A stretch of 64,000 nucleotides of DNA from Massilibacteroides vaginae (GTDB taxonomy: Bacteria > Bacteroidota > Bacteroidia > Bacteroidales > Tannerellaceae), in contig NZ_FXDJ01000009.1 of assembly GCF_900178525.1 (NCBI RefSeq), positions 1,200,263 to 1,264,262 of the forward strand, written 5' to 3'. The notes beneath the pieces are model-generated. The model made no database searches and was not told where the DNA came from. It saw only the letters and a list, made by a program, of their open reading frames with translations. The translations under genes and the position numbers were made by a program. Position 1 is the stretch's first letter. Every line of letters starts with the position of its first letter. Shown here one piece after another: positions 34,121-43,677 of this stretch.

Positions 34121-35200
34121 ATGACAGATAATTATTGTGTTATCATGGGAGGGGGAATTGGTAGCCGGTTCTGGCCGTTCAGTCGCGAATCGTATCCTAA
34201 ACAATTTCTGGATATGTTTGGTGTCGGACGTTCACTGTTGCAGATGACATTCGACCGCTTCTCTAAAATTATTCCTGTAGAGAATATCTACATTGTCACG
34301 AATAAAATTTATGCTCCTTTAGTAAGGACGCAATTACCTGAATTAGACGAAAGACAAATATTATTAGAACCAACAAGGCGGAATACGGCACCTTGTATCG
34401 CTTATGCTTCTTATCACATCAAAGCGCGTAATCCTAATGCGAATATTGTGGTGGCTCCTTCGGATCATCTGATCCTTAAAGAGGATATTTTCTTAAAAGA
34501 TATTAAAAGGGGACTGGATTTTGTGAAGCAGAATAAGGCGTTGGTAACGTTGGGCGTGAAACCAAGCAGACCTGAAACCGCGTATGGTTATATTCAGAGT
34601 GATGAAGAAACAATAGGAGACTTTATTAAGGTTAAGACCTTTACAGAGAAACCTAATGCAGAACTTGCTCAGGTTTTTTATGAAAGTGGTGAGTTTTTCT
34701 GGAATTCCGGATTATTCTTATGGAACGTGTCTTCGATTGTAGACGCTTTTGATCGTTTCCTGCCTGACATTACTGCGCGTTTTAACCTAGGATTAGAGAA
34801 GTTCAATACTCCGGATGAAAAAACGTTTATCGACGAAAACTTTGCCTATTGTCCGAATATTTCTATTGACTACGGAATTATGGAGAAAGCGGATAATGTA
34901 TACATGCTTGGGGTAGACTTTGGTTGGGCGGATTTAGGAACATGGGGGTCGTTGTATGATATCGCACCGAAAGATGAAGATGCTAATGCTCTACTTAAGA
35001 GTAGAGTTATGACATACGATAGTCATGAGAACCTGATCGCATTGGGGGACAAAAATAAACTGGCTGTAATCCACGGTCTAAATGGCTATATAGTGGCAGA
35101 TTCAGGCAATGTTCTCCTCATTTGTAAGAGAGAGGACGAAGACAGGATCAAACAGTTTGTTGCAGATGCCCAATTAAACTTTGGTAAAGAGTTTAATTAA
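34121..35200 (+). CDS. manC: Mannose-1-phosphate guanylyltransferase
   Basis: Nucleotidyltransferase of 359 residues that makes GDP-mannose from mannose 1-phosphate and GTP, a precursor of GDP-fucose and surface glycans. The N-terminal GTP site VIMGGGIGSRFWPFSRESYPK is intact, followed by VAPSDHLIL and FTEKP. The C-terminal isomerase-type cupin found in long ManC proteins is absent, so it is the short, monofunctional form. The ATG at 34121 is chosen because a TACTTTG box lies just before it; the frame start at 34070 adds 17 unlikely residues. Single-gene unit closed by the terminator at 35229-35268. Confidence 0.93.
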   Translation: MTDNYCVIMGGGIGSRFWPFSRESYPKQFLDMFGVGRSLLQMTFDRFSKIIPVENIYIVTNKIYAPLVRTQLPELDERQILLEPTRRNTAPCIAYASYHIKARNPNANIVVAPSDHLILKEDIFLKDIKRGLDFVKQNKALVTLGVKPSRPETAYGYIQSDEETIGDFIKVKTFTEKPNAELAQVFYESGEFFWNSGLFLWNVSSIVDAFDRFLPDITARFNLGLEKFNTPDEKTFIDENFAYCPNISIDYGIMEKADNVYMLGVDFGWADLGTWGSLYDIAPKDEDANALLKSRVMTYDSHENLIALGDKNKLAVIHGLNGYIVADSGNVLLICKREDEDRIKQFVADAQLNFGKEFN

Positions 35201-35228
35201 TTAGAAAGAAACAATATTACTTTGTAAA

Positions 35229-35268
35229 AAAGACATCATCCAGGCTTAAATGCCGGCTGATGTCTTTT
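35229..35268. terminator. Bidirectional terminator between manC and the DMT permease
   Basis: The inverted repeat AAAGACATCA/TGATGTCTTT (10 bp), with a further GC-rich inner stem, lies between two convergent genes. It has T-rich sequence after it on the plus strand and A-rich sequence before it. Confidence 0.8.
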
Positions 35269-35278
35269 TATTTGTTAC

Positions 35279-36157
35279 CTACTTCTTCTCCGTTATATAA
35301 ACACCCGTAAGAATAAGGATGCAACCTACTATGGCTATCCAGGTGATTGGTTCGTTGATGACAATGGCGGCTGTGAAGAGTGTTACGAGCGGGGTTATAT
35401 AGAGATAATTGGCTGTATGAACTGTGCCAATACGTTTCACGGCCAGATTCCACATGATGTAACACAGCATGGATGCTATAATGCCGAGGAACAAAAGGTT
35501 CAGAATCACTATGGGATGGAAGAATGTCTCTGTTTTAATTGTTATTGGTCTGAAAAATAAGGCCGGGAGAATGGTGATTACGCCATAGAAAAATACTTTG
35601 CGGGTGATGAATACTGTAGGGTATCGATTGCCTAATTTTTGGAACACAATACAGTAAAATGCCCACATCAATACGGCAACAAGGGTTAGTATATCTCCTA
35701 AAGGGGAAAGTTGTAGTACAAAGCTACCGTTAAAGACTACTAAGGTAACGCCTAATAGCGCGATCAAAGATCCGACAATCAGTTTTTTGCCGGGGCGTTT
35801 CTTCCGATCCATAAGGTATTGAACTAAAGCGGTAATTATCGGAGTCGTGCTAATGATTAATCCTACATTTGAGGCCATTGAAATTTCTAAGGCTGTATTT
35901 TCGGCCAGAAAGTAGAGCGAACCTCCGGTAAGTCCTGCTATAACAAGCAAAAGTTCGTCTTTCGGTGTATCTGCCCATAATTTCTTTGGTGATATAAACC
36001 AGATACATGCGTAAGCGATGGTAAAGCGGTATATCAATATTTCAATAGGAGTGAGGCCGTTATTGATCAATACCTTGGTGGAGACGAATGTTGTTCCCCA
36101 GATCACAACCGTCGCAATAGCCATTAGGTGGGCTCCATAGATGTTTAATATCTTCAT
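35279..36157 (-). CDS. DMT superfamily (EamA) transporter
   Basis: An inner membrane permease of 292 residues with ten predicted helices in two EamA repeats of about 140 residues. Family features include GTTFVSTKVLINNGLTPIE near the first repeat, TPIITALVQYLMDRKKRP in the middle, and VTLFTAAIVINEPITW in the second. Substrates of this family range over amino acids and metabolites and cannot be told here. It starts downstream of the presumed terminator of the division cluster, so it probably has its own promoter. Confidence 0.9.
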   Translation of the reverse strand: MKILNIYGAHLMAIATVVIWGTTFVSTKVLINNGLTPIEILIYRFTIAYACIWFISPKKLWADTPKDELLLVIAGLTGGSLYFLAENTALEISMASNVGLIISTTPIITALVQYLMDRKKRPGKKLIVGSLIALLGVTLVVFNGSFVLQLSPLGDILTLVAVLMWAFYCIVFQKLGNRYPTVFITRKVFFYGVITILPALFFRPITIKTETFFHPIVILNLLFLGIIASMLCYIMWNLAVKRIGTVHTANYLYITPLVTLFTAAIVINEPITWIAIVGCILILTGVYITEKK

Positions 36158-36206
36158 ATAATCTATCCGTATCTGATAATGCTTGAGTGAAAATTATGGA
36201 AAAAGA

Positions 36207-36237
36207 AAGCCGGCTTTCTTTTTTAGGAAGCCGGCTT
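36207..36237 (-). terminator. Probable terminator of the dcw operon, displaced by an IS
   Basis: A 10-bp stem AAGCCGGCTT repeated as its own complement (36207-36216 and 36228-36237) with an 11-base loop, followed on the minus strand by TTTCTTTTT. Removing the IS would place it about 24 bp after the yqeY stop. Confidence 0.8.
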
Positions 36238-36249
36238 AAATTTGTTTTA

Positions 36250-37229
36250 TTGGTATAGGCGTTTAGACCGCACTAATTAATTATTTGATTGTAAGCGAAT
36301 AGGATTATTTAAAACCATTCTTTTTATGAGTATATCGAATATTGTCTCCATATTTGAACGTCTGTTATACCTAAAGTGGTATTCATCAAGGTATCCTTGA
36401 AGACGTTCTTTGGTACAATGATGATGAATTCCTCTGAGCCAACCTTTCAGGTTCATAATGTGGATATGTAAATCCTTGAAGTTTTTTCCGTCGTCAGATT
36501 TTACCTGTTCGAGATTTGGAAAATCTTTTTTCAAGGGTATATAACCTCTCCATTCGTCAGTAATTATTCTTGCATCTTTACTGATATATGATTCAAAGAA
36601 AGGACGAAAAGAAGCCGAAGAAGCATCCTCGATACATTGAGCATAAGCTCGTCCAACTCCACTCTCAACTATTTCGAGAGCGACAATGACAAGCTTCTTT
36701 TCTCCTTTGTAACGACCTCGTTTCCCTTCTTCTTCACCGCCAATATAGAATTCATCAACATGAACTAGTCCTTTGATTAAATGCTTTTTACTGCTTTGCA
36801 TTGCTTGCTGTATTTTCCATTTGAACTCCCAGCAAGTTTTTTGTCGCAGTTCATATTCTTGAGACAACTCTAAAGAGGACATTCCTTTCTTTTTGGTACT
36901 TATCTTAAATGCAATATGAAAAGCCAGGTGCAAAGGAAACTTACATTTATCAAACATAGTTCCTGAAGTGGGACTTTCGTCATATTTACATCTTGTACAT
37001 CTTCTTGAAAAAGGTCTTACGCCTTTGCAAAAATTTGTATGTCCACATCTTTTACATTGATAAGCGTTATCATTCCATTTGATTGCTGATATGTATTCAT
37101 AGCAGACTTCATCTGAGCTAAAAGTATTGTAAAATTTGATTGAGTTCACTCCTAAAAATCGTTTTCGTTCATTCATGCTACAAAGGTAGCAAATCATAAA
37201 AATCAGTGCGGTCTAAACGCCTATACCAA
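36250..37229 (-). mobile_element. IS1595-family insertion sequence, 980 bp, complete
   Basis: The terminal inverted repeats are 25 bp and perfect (36250-36274 and 37205-37229, outer ends TTGGTATAGG). The target site duplication TTGTTTTA is exact, at 36242-36249 and 37230-37237, the 8-bp size expected for IS1595. One transposase gene fills the element. Ends and duplication are undamaged, so the insertion looks recent and potentially active. It lies between yqeY and its terminator. Confidence 0.95.
36277..37176 (-). CDS. IS1595-family transposase (ISXO2-like)
   Basis: A DDE-type transposase of 299 residues. The N-terminal zinc-ribbon is YQCKRCGHTNFCKG...RRCTRCKY (two Cys pairs). The ISXO2-like catalytic domain follows with the acidic residues in VHVDEFYIGG, IITDEWRGY and a later acidic helix (ERLQGYLDEYHFRYN). 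The ATG at 37176 is chosen because a TACCTTTG promoter box (37181-37188) lies immediately before it and an upstream ATG at 37197 would precede the box. No stop or frameshift is seen, so the gene appears intact. Confidence 0.94.
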   Translation of the reverse strand: MNERKRFLGVNSIKFYNTFSSDEVCYEYISAIKWNDNAYQCKRCGHTNFCKGVRPFSRRCTRCKYDESPTSGTMFDKCKFPLHLAFHIAFKISTKKKGMSSLELSQEYELRQKTCWEFKWKIQQAMQSSKKHLIKGLVHVDEFYIGGEEEGKRGRYKGEKKLVIVALEIVESGVGRAYAQCIEDASSASFRPFFESYISKDARIITDEWRGYIPLKKDFPNLEQVKSDDGKNFKDLHIHIMNLKGWLRGIHHHCTKERLQGYLDEYHFRYNRRSNMETIFDILIKRMVLNNPIRLQSNN

Positions 37230-37248
37230 TTGTTTTATTTGTATCTTA

Positions 37249-37698
37249 TCAGGCTAATAAACGCTTTACTGTTTCAGAAATAAGCTTCCCTTCTGTTTTT
37301 CCCGCCAATGCCTTTGTGGCTACACCCATTACTTTTCCCATATCGCTTGGGGCTGATGCGCCTACTTGGGCGATGATCTCTTTCAGCGCTGTTTCGAGTT
37401 CTTCCAGGCTCATTTGTTTTGGAAGGTAGTTTTCAAGGCATGCTACTTCTGCCAGTTCGCCTTCCGCCAGTTCCGGGCGTCCTTGTGAAGCATATATATC
37501 CGCGCTTTCTTTGCGTTGTTTTACCATCTTCTGAATTATTTTGATGGCTGTGTCATCGTGAAGTTCTCCGTCTCCTCCTTTAGCTGTTTTTGCTTCAAGA
37601 AATTCTTTTTTTACTCCGCGAAGTGCCTGAAGCCGGATTTTGTCTTTAGCCAACATGGCTTCTTTTATGTCTGCGCTTACTTGATCAAACAGGTTCAT
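37249..37698 (-). CDS. yqeY: GatB/YqeY domain protein
   Basis: A helical protein of 149 residues. The family features are the opening KEAMLAKDKIRLQALRGVK and the GMGKVMG-type ending (PSDMGKVMGVATKALAGK). It resembles the tail domain of GatB, the glutamyl-tRNA amidotransferase subunit, and its role is undefined. It is the last gene of the leftward division cluster, 27 bp after ftsZ. The IS1595 element is inserted just beyond its stop. Confidence 0.92.
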   Translation of the reverse strand: MNLFDQVSADIKEAMLAKDKIRLQALRGVKKEFLEAKTAKGGDGELHDDTAIKIIQKMVKQRKESADIYASQGRPELAEGELAEVACLENYLPKQMSLEELETALKEIIAQVGASAPSDMGKVMGVATKALAGKTEGKLISETVKRLLA

Positions 37699-37725
37699 AT
37701 ATTATATTAATGTTTTAGGTTTATG

Positions 37726-39084
37726 TTATTTGAAACTTATAATTGTGCGATTATCATCCGGTTTTTCAGCCGCGGAAGAGGTTGGGTTATTGAAGATATC
37801 TTCTTCTTCCTGTGTCTCCGTATCTCCGTCTGTTTTGGCACGAAGGCGATTAACCAATTTCGGATCGCGGCTATAGGTCGGGTTTTCTTCCAGGATTGCG
37901 ATTAGTGCATCATCGTCCATTTCTTCTATTGTAAGAATGACCGGTTTGATACGTGCAGAACGCCCTCTTTTCTTATTGGTTTTACCGTAGAATTTTTCGA
38001 TCAGTTCATTCTCTTTCTCCTGAATTTCGATGAGGTTTTGCAGACGTACCTTATCCTGGTTTGTCATCATCTGAGATTCTCGCATCCGTTTGTCTGCAAT
38101 TTCAGGAATGTCGCCCATGCCGAATCCGGTGGCCAGAATAGTCATCTTTACTTGGTCTCCAAGCGAATTGTCAATGGCAGTACCCCATATCACTTCAATA
38201 TCCTTTCCAAAGCGCGACATAAAGTCGTGTACATCGTTCATTTCTTCCATAAGAAGCTCTGCTTCCTCACTAAAATAAACATTGAACAATATTTTTTTCG
38301 CGTCGAATATATCGTTGTTATTTAATAGTGGAGAGTTGAGCGCGTCTTCGATCGCTTGTCTTACCCGGTTTTCGCCACTCCCGAATCCATTACTCATTAA
38401 CGCTACACCTCCGTCTTTCATGGTCGTATTCACATCGGCAAAGTCGAGGTTGATAATTCCCGGAAGCGTAATGATTTCGGCGATACTTTTTGCGGCAACA
38501 GTCAGTGTATCATCCGCTTTTCCGAAGGCATTTGTTACGGTCAGATCGGCATATATTTCACGTAGCCGTTCATTGTTAATCACTAACAGCGCATCCACAT
38601 TCTTATTTATCTCTTCTACTCCGTTTAATGCTTGTATGATTTTTCGTCTGCCTTCAAACTCAAACGGAATAGTAACGATACCGACTGTAAGTATTCCCAT
38701 GCTTTTAGCTATACCGGCTATGACAGGCGCAGCTCCGGTTCCGGTACCTCCGCCCATTCCTGCTGTGATAAACACCATTTTGGTGTTATCGCTAAGCATT
38801 TTGCGCAGTTCGTCAAGACTTTCTTGTGCCGCTACCATGGCTTTCTCCGGCTTATTACCGGCGCCGAGTCCTTGCGTGACTTCTCTTCCAAGCGTAATCT
38901 TTACCGGTACATCCGAACGTTTCAACGCTTGATTGTCTGTATTACAAAGCACGAATGTAACATCATGTATACCTTCTTTATACATGTGCGAAACGGCGTT
39001 TCCACCACCTCCACCCACACCAATCACTTTAATGATATTCGGTGAATCTGTTGGTAAGTTGAAATCTAATATTGTATCGTCCAT
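37726..39084 (-). CDS. ftsZ: Cell division protein FtsZ
   Basis: The tubulin-like GTPase of 452 residues that forms the division ring. The nucleotide-binding motifs are intact: GVGGGGGNAVSHM at the start, and the tubulin signature GGGTGTGAAPVIA near residue 105. The synergy-loop segment NLDFADVNTTM completes the GTPase site. A long, charged C-terminal linker follows residue 320 and contains NPTYSRDP before the end. It is the penultimate gene of the division cluster, 30 bp after ftsA. Confidence 0.98.
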   Translation of the reverse strand: MDDTILDFNLPTDSPNIIKVIGVGGGGGNAVSHMYKEGIHDVTFVLCNTDNQALKRSDVPVKITLGREVTQGLGAGNKPEKAMVAAQESLDELRKMLSDNTKMVFITAGMGGGTGTGAAPVIAGIAKSMGILTVGIVTIPFEFEGRRKIIQALNGVEEINKNVDALLVINNERLREIYADLTVTNAFGKADDTLTVAAKSIAEIITLPGIINLDFADVNTTMKDGGVALMSNGFGSGENRVRQAIEDALNSPLLNNNDIFDAKKILFNVYFSEEAELLMEEMNDVHDFMSRFGKDIEVIWGTAIDNSLGDQVKMTILATGFGMGDIPEIADKRMRESQMMTNQDKVRLQNLIEIQEKENELIEKFYGKTNKKRGRSARIKPVILTIEEMDDDALIAILEENPTYSRDPKLVNRLRAKTDGDTETQEEEDIFNNPTSSAAEKPDDNRTIISFK

Positions 39085-39114
39085 CGTCTTTCGTTTTTTT
39101 GCATTAGCTTGTTT

Positions 39115-40461
39115 TTACATTTCATCATCAAACAATCCCTTCGTCATATTGTCCACTTTCTTTTTCCATCCGTCGAACAATCCTCCACCTTTTTGTTTCT
39201 CTTTTGGTGGTTTTTGTTTTCGGGGTTCCGGTGTAGGCTGTTTAGCTACAGGTTCTTCCGGAGTGTCGAATAATTTAGGTTGAGGTTCCGGTTGCACTGG
39301 CAGGGGGAGTGCGCAGTTTTCTGTACCCTGCATCAGTAGACCAATGGCCACGGCATATTCCACGTTGTCGGAGCTGATGTCTCCACTTCCAATAATTCCT
39401 TTTCTGGCAGCCGAGTAGCGAACATTTACTTGTAGTTGCTCTCGTATGGTTTCAGTCAGATTTTTTAATGCTGCTCCACCACCCGTGATAATCACACCTC
39501 CTCCTAATTCTGATTTTAAACCAGATTCATCAAGACGGGCATATACATTTTCCAGTATTTCACGGGTTCGTGCTTCAACCACTTCATTTAAGTCTACCAA
39601 CGGAATATCGCGCATGCCGGCTCCATCCGCGGAACTTACCTGAACACTGCTTTCATTATCCCGGTCGGCAATAGCGCTACCATAGGCTTGTTTGATTCGT
39701 TCTGCTTCTGCCTCCACGATATGGAGGCTCATTATATCTTTTGTAATAAGATTACTTCCTAAAGGAATTACAAAAAGGCTGTCTAATTTGCCTCCCTTGT
39801 ATATATTTAAGGTGGTTACGCCGGCTCCAAATCCAATAAGCGCGCATCCCAGATTCTTTTCATCCTCACTCAACACAACATCCGCCATGGCTAAAGGAGA
39901 AACAAGGATACCTGCGATCTCAACATTTACCAGGTCTTTAAAGCTATTTATAATATAACTTCTCAAAGAAGGGCGAGCCACAATAAGTTTGTAGTGTGCA
40001 TCAATCTTACTTCCGGGTATTCCAACCGGATTAACAACAAATTGATTGTCTATATAATAGGTAGGTGATACGGCCGCAAGTACATCCAGCATATCCGGAT
40101 GATAAGATCGGCATTCTTTGTACAGGGATTCAACGGTTTCTTCCGAAACGATGCCGTCATCTCCCAATATATGCGGAACAACATGATCAATTGAACGTAA
40201 AGACATTCCGCCGACTCCGACATATACTTTTCCGATTTTTACGCCATGTAGTTTGTTTTCCAGCTTTAATATCAGACGTTTGATTTTATTAGCCGTCTCT
40301 TTCACGTTGTATACACATCCCCGTCTGATACAGGTGTCAGAACTCTCTACCTCATGGGCGATTATAGACAGGGTTCCTACGGGATTCTTAATCCCGACAA
40401 CACCTATCATGTGAGATGTTCCCAAATCAATAGCTGTGATAAAGTTTGTGTATTGCTGCAT
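39115..40461 (-). CDS. ftsA: Cell division protein FtsA
   Basis: An actin-like ATPase of 448 residues that tethers FtsZ to the membrane. The phosphate-1 motif AIDLGTSHMIGVVG and the adenosine motif GGGVIITGGGAALKNL are present. The protein ends in an amphipathic helix (FDGWKKKVDNMTKGLFDDEM), the membrane-targeting sequence, after a proline- and lysine-rich linker (about 385-425). Order and spacing (5 bp after ftsQ) are typical of the cluster. Confidence 0.97.
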   Translation of the reverse strand: MQQYTNFITAIDLGTSHMIGVVGIKNPVGTLSIIAHEVESSDTCIRRGCVYNVKETANKIKRLILKLENKLHGVKIGKVYVGVGGMSLRSIDHVVPHILGDDGIVSEETVESLYKECRSYHPDMLDVLAAVSPTYYIDNQFVVNPVGIPGSKIDAHYKLIVARPSLRSYIINSFKDLVNVEIAGILVSPLAMADVVLSEDEKNLGCALIGFGAGVTTLNIYKGGKLDSLFVIPLGSNLITKDIMSLHIVEAEAERIKQAYGSAIADRDNESSVQVSSADGAGMRDIPLVDLNEVVEARTREILENVYARLDESGLKSELGGGVIITGGGAALKNLTETIREQLQVNVRYSAARKGIIGSGDISSDNVEYAVAIGLLMQGTENCALPLPVQPEPQPKLFDTPEEPVAKQPTPEPRKQKPPKEKQKGGGLFDGWKKKVDNMTKGLFDDEM

Positions 40462-40466
40462 AATAA

Positions 40467-41195
40467 CTATCTTTTAGTACAAACGATCTGATTTTTATAT
40501 TTTAAATTTATGATACTGTACTTTTCCCATCCCATTTTAGGAACGACCTTGTCGTAAAAAAGTTTCAGATTATCTAATTTTTCTTTATATCCGTCAAACA
40601 TCCCCAGGACAATCCTGAAATTTCCAACTCTTGGAATTAATTCAACATCGCCATCCGGATGAATATATATTTGCTCAACCTGAGCATTCCAGAACTTATC
40701 CTGTTGCAAAAATAACGCAAAATTGTATAACTCGGTTATCGCCAGCTCCTTTTCGACATATCCACTGGCAATTGGGACGTGAGCCACGTAGCGATTGCTT
40801 ACAGGCATCAGTGTTCCTTTATTGTCAACGTAGAAGTTCCCTTTAGTGCTTATCACCCGCAATATTGGCATTTTTTGCTCAACTTCCAACTTTATTATTC
40901 CGGAAGGAGTTTTGTAGGCCTCGATACGGGCTATCATTTCATTGGTAAGCAGCGTTTCTTCAATTTTTTCCGTATTAATCTCAGACATAGACTTGTTTAC
41001 CGGATACATTTTCTCTCGTTTGAGGATAGATGTCAGATCCGCCTCTGTAACAAAATGTTTATCCAGGCTATCTTTTACTACAATCTCTATTGCCTTACAT
41101 GTATCCGATCTCCTTACATCTTTAAAGAAATAAGTAGCGAAGGCGATGTATAGCAATAACAGCAGCCCGATTAATATGGTAATGAACCGTATCAC
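40467..41195 (-). CDS. ftsQ: Cell division protein FtsQ
   Basis: A bitopic membrane protein of 242 residues that links early and late division proteins. A single N-terminal membrane helix (about 3-22) is followed by a POTRA-type segment with CKAIEIVVKDSLDKHFVTEAD and a beta-rich region ending NLKYKNQIVCTKR. Sequence conservation is low in this family; the call rests on topology and the position between murC (4-bp overlap) and ftsA (5-bp gap). Confidence 0.9.
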   Translation of the reverse strand: MIRFITILIGLLLLLYIAFATYFFKDVRRSDTCKAIEIVVKDSLDKHFVTEADLTSILKREKMYPVNKSMSEINTEKIEETLLTNEMIARIEAYKTPSGIIKLEVEQKMPILRVISTKGNFYVDNKGTLMPVSNRYVAHVPIASGYVEKELAITELYNFALFLQQDKFWNAQVEQIYIHPDGDVELIPRVGNFRIVLGMFDGYKEKLDNLKLFYDKVVPKMGWEKYSIINLKYKNQIVCTKR

Positions 41196-42568
41196 TTTTT
41201 GTCTAATATCTGTTTTACGTTTTCAATCATTCTGTCAATATCTCCGGCTCCGGCCATAAGCACGACCTCGTACTTTCCATTACCGATGATTTCGTATAAA
41301 TCTTCTTTCCTGCAAAGGGTTTTATTTTTCAGCGTTACTTTGTCGAAAATAACCTGTGAGGTTATACCCGGTATAGGCTCTTCGCGAGCCGGATATATAT
41401 CCAGCAAGATCAATTCGTCTAATAAGGAAAGACTGGCGGCGAAATCATCCACAAAGTCACGAGTACGACTATATAGATGAGGCTGAAATATTCCGGTAAC
41501 TTTCTTTCCTTTATATAAAGCCTTTACCGATAATATACTCTCTCTTAATTCAGCCGGATGATGGGCATAATCGTCGATTAATACGATATTTTCTTTCTTG
41601 AGATGGAAATCAAATCTTCTTTTCGGTCCGGCAAATGAACGCATTCCTTCCTTTATTTCTGCAGGTGTAGCTCCATTCAACCAGGCAATAGCTATGGCGG
41701 CAATTCCATTTTCAATATTAACCTTAACAGGAACACCGAGATTGATGTCATCGATCGATATTCCCGGGCCGACGAAATCGAATATAATTTCACCGTTCGC
41801 AATCCGAATATTCTTTGCGTGGAAATCACTTTCAGCCGTTACGGAATAAGTATATAATTTCACACCCTCTTTTAAACGAGGTGTTACGTTTATTCCATTT
41901 TTCATCAGAAGAACACCATCCGGGCGTATTAAGGAGGTGAATATATCAAAGCTCTCCTTATAGGCTTCTGCTGTACCGTAGATATCCAAATGATCGGGAT
42001 CTGCCGATGTAATGATAGCCATGTAAGGTTTCAACCAATGGAAAGAGCGATCAAACTCATCAGCTTCAATTACGGTTAAGTCGCTCTTGTCTGATAAAAG
42101 AAGATTGCTATCGTAGTTCTTCAGAATTCCGCCCAGAAAAGCATTGCAATCCACGTGCGATTGTTTTAAAAGATGAGCCAGCATAGAAGAAGTCGTTGTT
42201 TTTCCGTGAGTACCGGCAACGCATAGTCCATGTGAATATTCTGTGATCTCTCCCAATACTTGCGCCCGCTTCATAATCGTGAAACCGTTAGAGCGGAAAT
42301 AAGTTAATTCCGAGTGTGATTCCGGAACGGCAGGCGTGTAAATAATTAACGTCTGTTCCGCATTTTTATAATCGGAGGGAATAAGACGCACATCATCTGT
42401 GTAATGTATTTCGGCTCCTTCTTTGTTTAACGCTTCGGTCAGGGGTGTTGAAGTTCTGTCGTAACCGGCTACTTGTTTCCCCTTCGACAGAAAATAACGA
42501 ATGAGGGCACTCATGCCTATACCACCGGCACCAACAAAATAAACCGCTGTCAACTTCTCTATATTCAT
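41192..42568 (-). CDS. murC: UDP-N-acetylmuramate--L-alanine ligase
   Basis: Cytoplasmic Mur ligase of 458 residues that adds L-alanine to UDP-MurNAc using ATP. The N-terminal UDP-binding motif FVGAGGIGMSALIRYF, the ATP-binding loop VAGTHGKTTTSSML and the family motif VIEADEFDRSF are present, as is FDDYAHHP-type VLIDDYAHHPAEL. It overlaps murG upstream and ftsQ downstream by 4 bp each, consistent with coupled translation. Confidence 0.97.
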   Translation of the reverse strand: MNIEKLTAVYFVGAGGIGMSALIRYFLSKGKQVAGYDRTSTPLTEALNKEGAEIHYTDDVRLIPSDYKNAEQTLIIYTPAVPESHSELTYFRSNGFTIMKRAQVLGEITEYSHGLCVAGTHGKTTTSSMLAHLLKQSHVDCNAFLGGILKNYDSNLLLSDKSDLTVIEADEFDRSFHWLKPYMAIITSADPDHLDIYGTAEAYKESFDIFTSLIRPDGVLLMKNGINVTPRLKEGVKLYTYSVTAESDFHAKNIRIANGEIIFDFVGPGISIDDINLGVPVKVNIENGIAAIAIAWLNGATPAEIKEGMRSFAGPKRRFDFHLKKENIVLIDDYAHHPAELRESILSVKALYKGKKVTGIFQPHLYSRTRDFVDDFAASLSLLDELILLDIYPAREEPIPGITSQVIFDKVTLKNKTLCRKEDLYEIIGNGKYEVVLMAGAGDIDRMIENVKQILDKK

Positions 42569-43677
42569 TCTTTTACTTTATCTATGATCTTAACAATCTC
42601 GTCCACGATGCGTTCCGCGCTATTCGGTTGGGCAAGCAGTGAAATGTTTTTACTTAGCGTCTGCAATTTACTTTGATCTCGGATTAAATCCAAGGCTACG
42701 TCGATAAGTTTTGCATTTGCCTCGATGTCTTTAACCATAACAGCCGCTTTTTTATCAACCAAAGCCATAGCGTTCTTGGTCTGATGATCTTCCGCCACAT
42801 TTGGCGAAGGTATCAGAACGACCGGCTTCTTGAGCAGGCAGAGTTCCGATATGGAACTTGCACCAGCGCGCGAAATAACCAGATCGGCCGCAGCGTAGGC
42901 ATAATCCATTCGATTGATGAATGCCGAGCACCATATCGGTTTATCCGGAAATGCTTTTAAAAACGCATCGGCTTTCGGATAATAATACTTACCCGTTTGC
43001 CAAATAACCTGAACATCTTCAGCAAGCAGTTTTTCCAGACCGGCTTGAATGCTTTGGTTTATTGTGCGAGCGCCTAAGCTTCCACCTACAATCAGGATTG
43101 TCCGTTTATCCTTTGCCAAACCGAAGTGCGCCAATGCTTCTTCCCGTTTATCTTTTGCTTCGGCAAGATCTTCTCTGATGGGATTGCCGGTAAGTACAAT
43201 CCGGTCTTTTGGAAAGAAACGCTCCATACCATCGTAAGCCACGCAAATCTTTTTCACCTTTTTGGCCAAGAGTTTGTTGGTTACTCCTGCATACGAATTT
43301 TGTTCTTGTATAAGCGTAGGGATACCCAATGAAGCGGCAGACCATAACGTTGGTCCGCTGGCATATCCGCCCACTCCCACGGCAATATCCGGATTAAAAT
43401 TACGGATCGTCTTTTTTGCCAAAGAAATGCTTTTTAAAAGGCGGGCTATTACCTTTATATTTCTAAACAGATTGCTCCTGTCAAAACCGCTGACCGGCAA
43501 CCCTATGATCTTATATCCTGCAGCAGGCACTTTCTCCATTTCCATGCGGTCTTCCGCACCCACAAAAAGTATTTCTGCTTCGGGAAAACGTTTCTTTATT
43601 GTATTGGCAATAGATACCGCGGGAAAAATATGACCTCCGGTTCCTCCGCCACTGATGATGATCCTGACTTGTTTCAT
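42565..43677 (-). CDS. murG: UDP-N-acetylglucosamine--lipid I GlcNAc transferase
   Basis: Membrane-associated glycosyltransferase of 370 residues that turns lipid I into lipid II. The GT28 N-terminal signature ISGGGTGGHIFPA and the second glycine-rich loop ILIVGGSLGAR are intact, with RAGASSISELCLLKKPVVLIP for UDP-GlcNAc binding. It overlaps ftsW upstream and murC downstream by 4 bp. Confidence 0.97.
   Translation of the reverse strand: MKQVRIIISGGGTGGHIFPAVSIANTIKKRFPEAEILFVGAEDRMEMEKVPAAGYKIIGLPVSGFDRSNLFRNIKVIARLLKSISLAKKTIRNFNPDIAVGVGGYASGPTLWSAASLGIPTLIQEQNSYAGVTNKLLAKKVKKICVAYDGMERFFPKDRIVLTGNPIREDLAEAKDKREEALAHFGLAKDKRTILIVGGSLGARTINQSIQAGLEKLLAEDVQVIWQTGKYYYPKADAFLKAFPDKPIWCSAFINRMDYAYAAADLVISRAGASSISELCLLKKPVVLIPSPNVAEDHQTKNAMALVDKKAAVMVKDIEANAKLIDVALDLIRDQSKLQTLSKNISLLAQPNSAERIVDEIVKIIDKVKE

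Noticed and set aside
38282-38932. 216-codon plus-strand frame antisense to ftsZ
   Set aside because: It lies wholly within the well-supported ftsZ gene and reads as a shadow of its codons.
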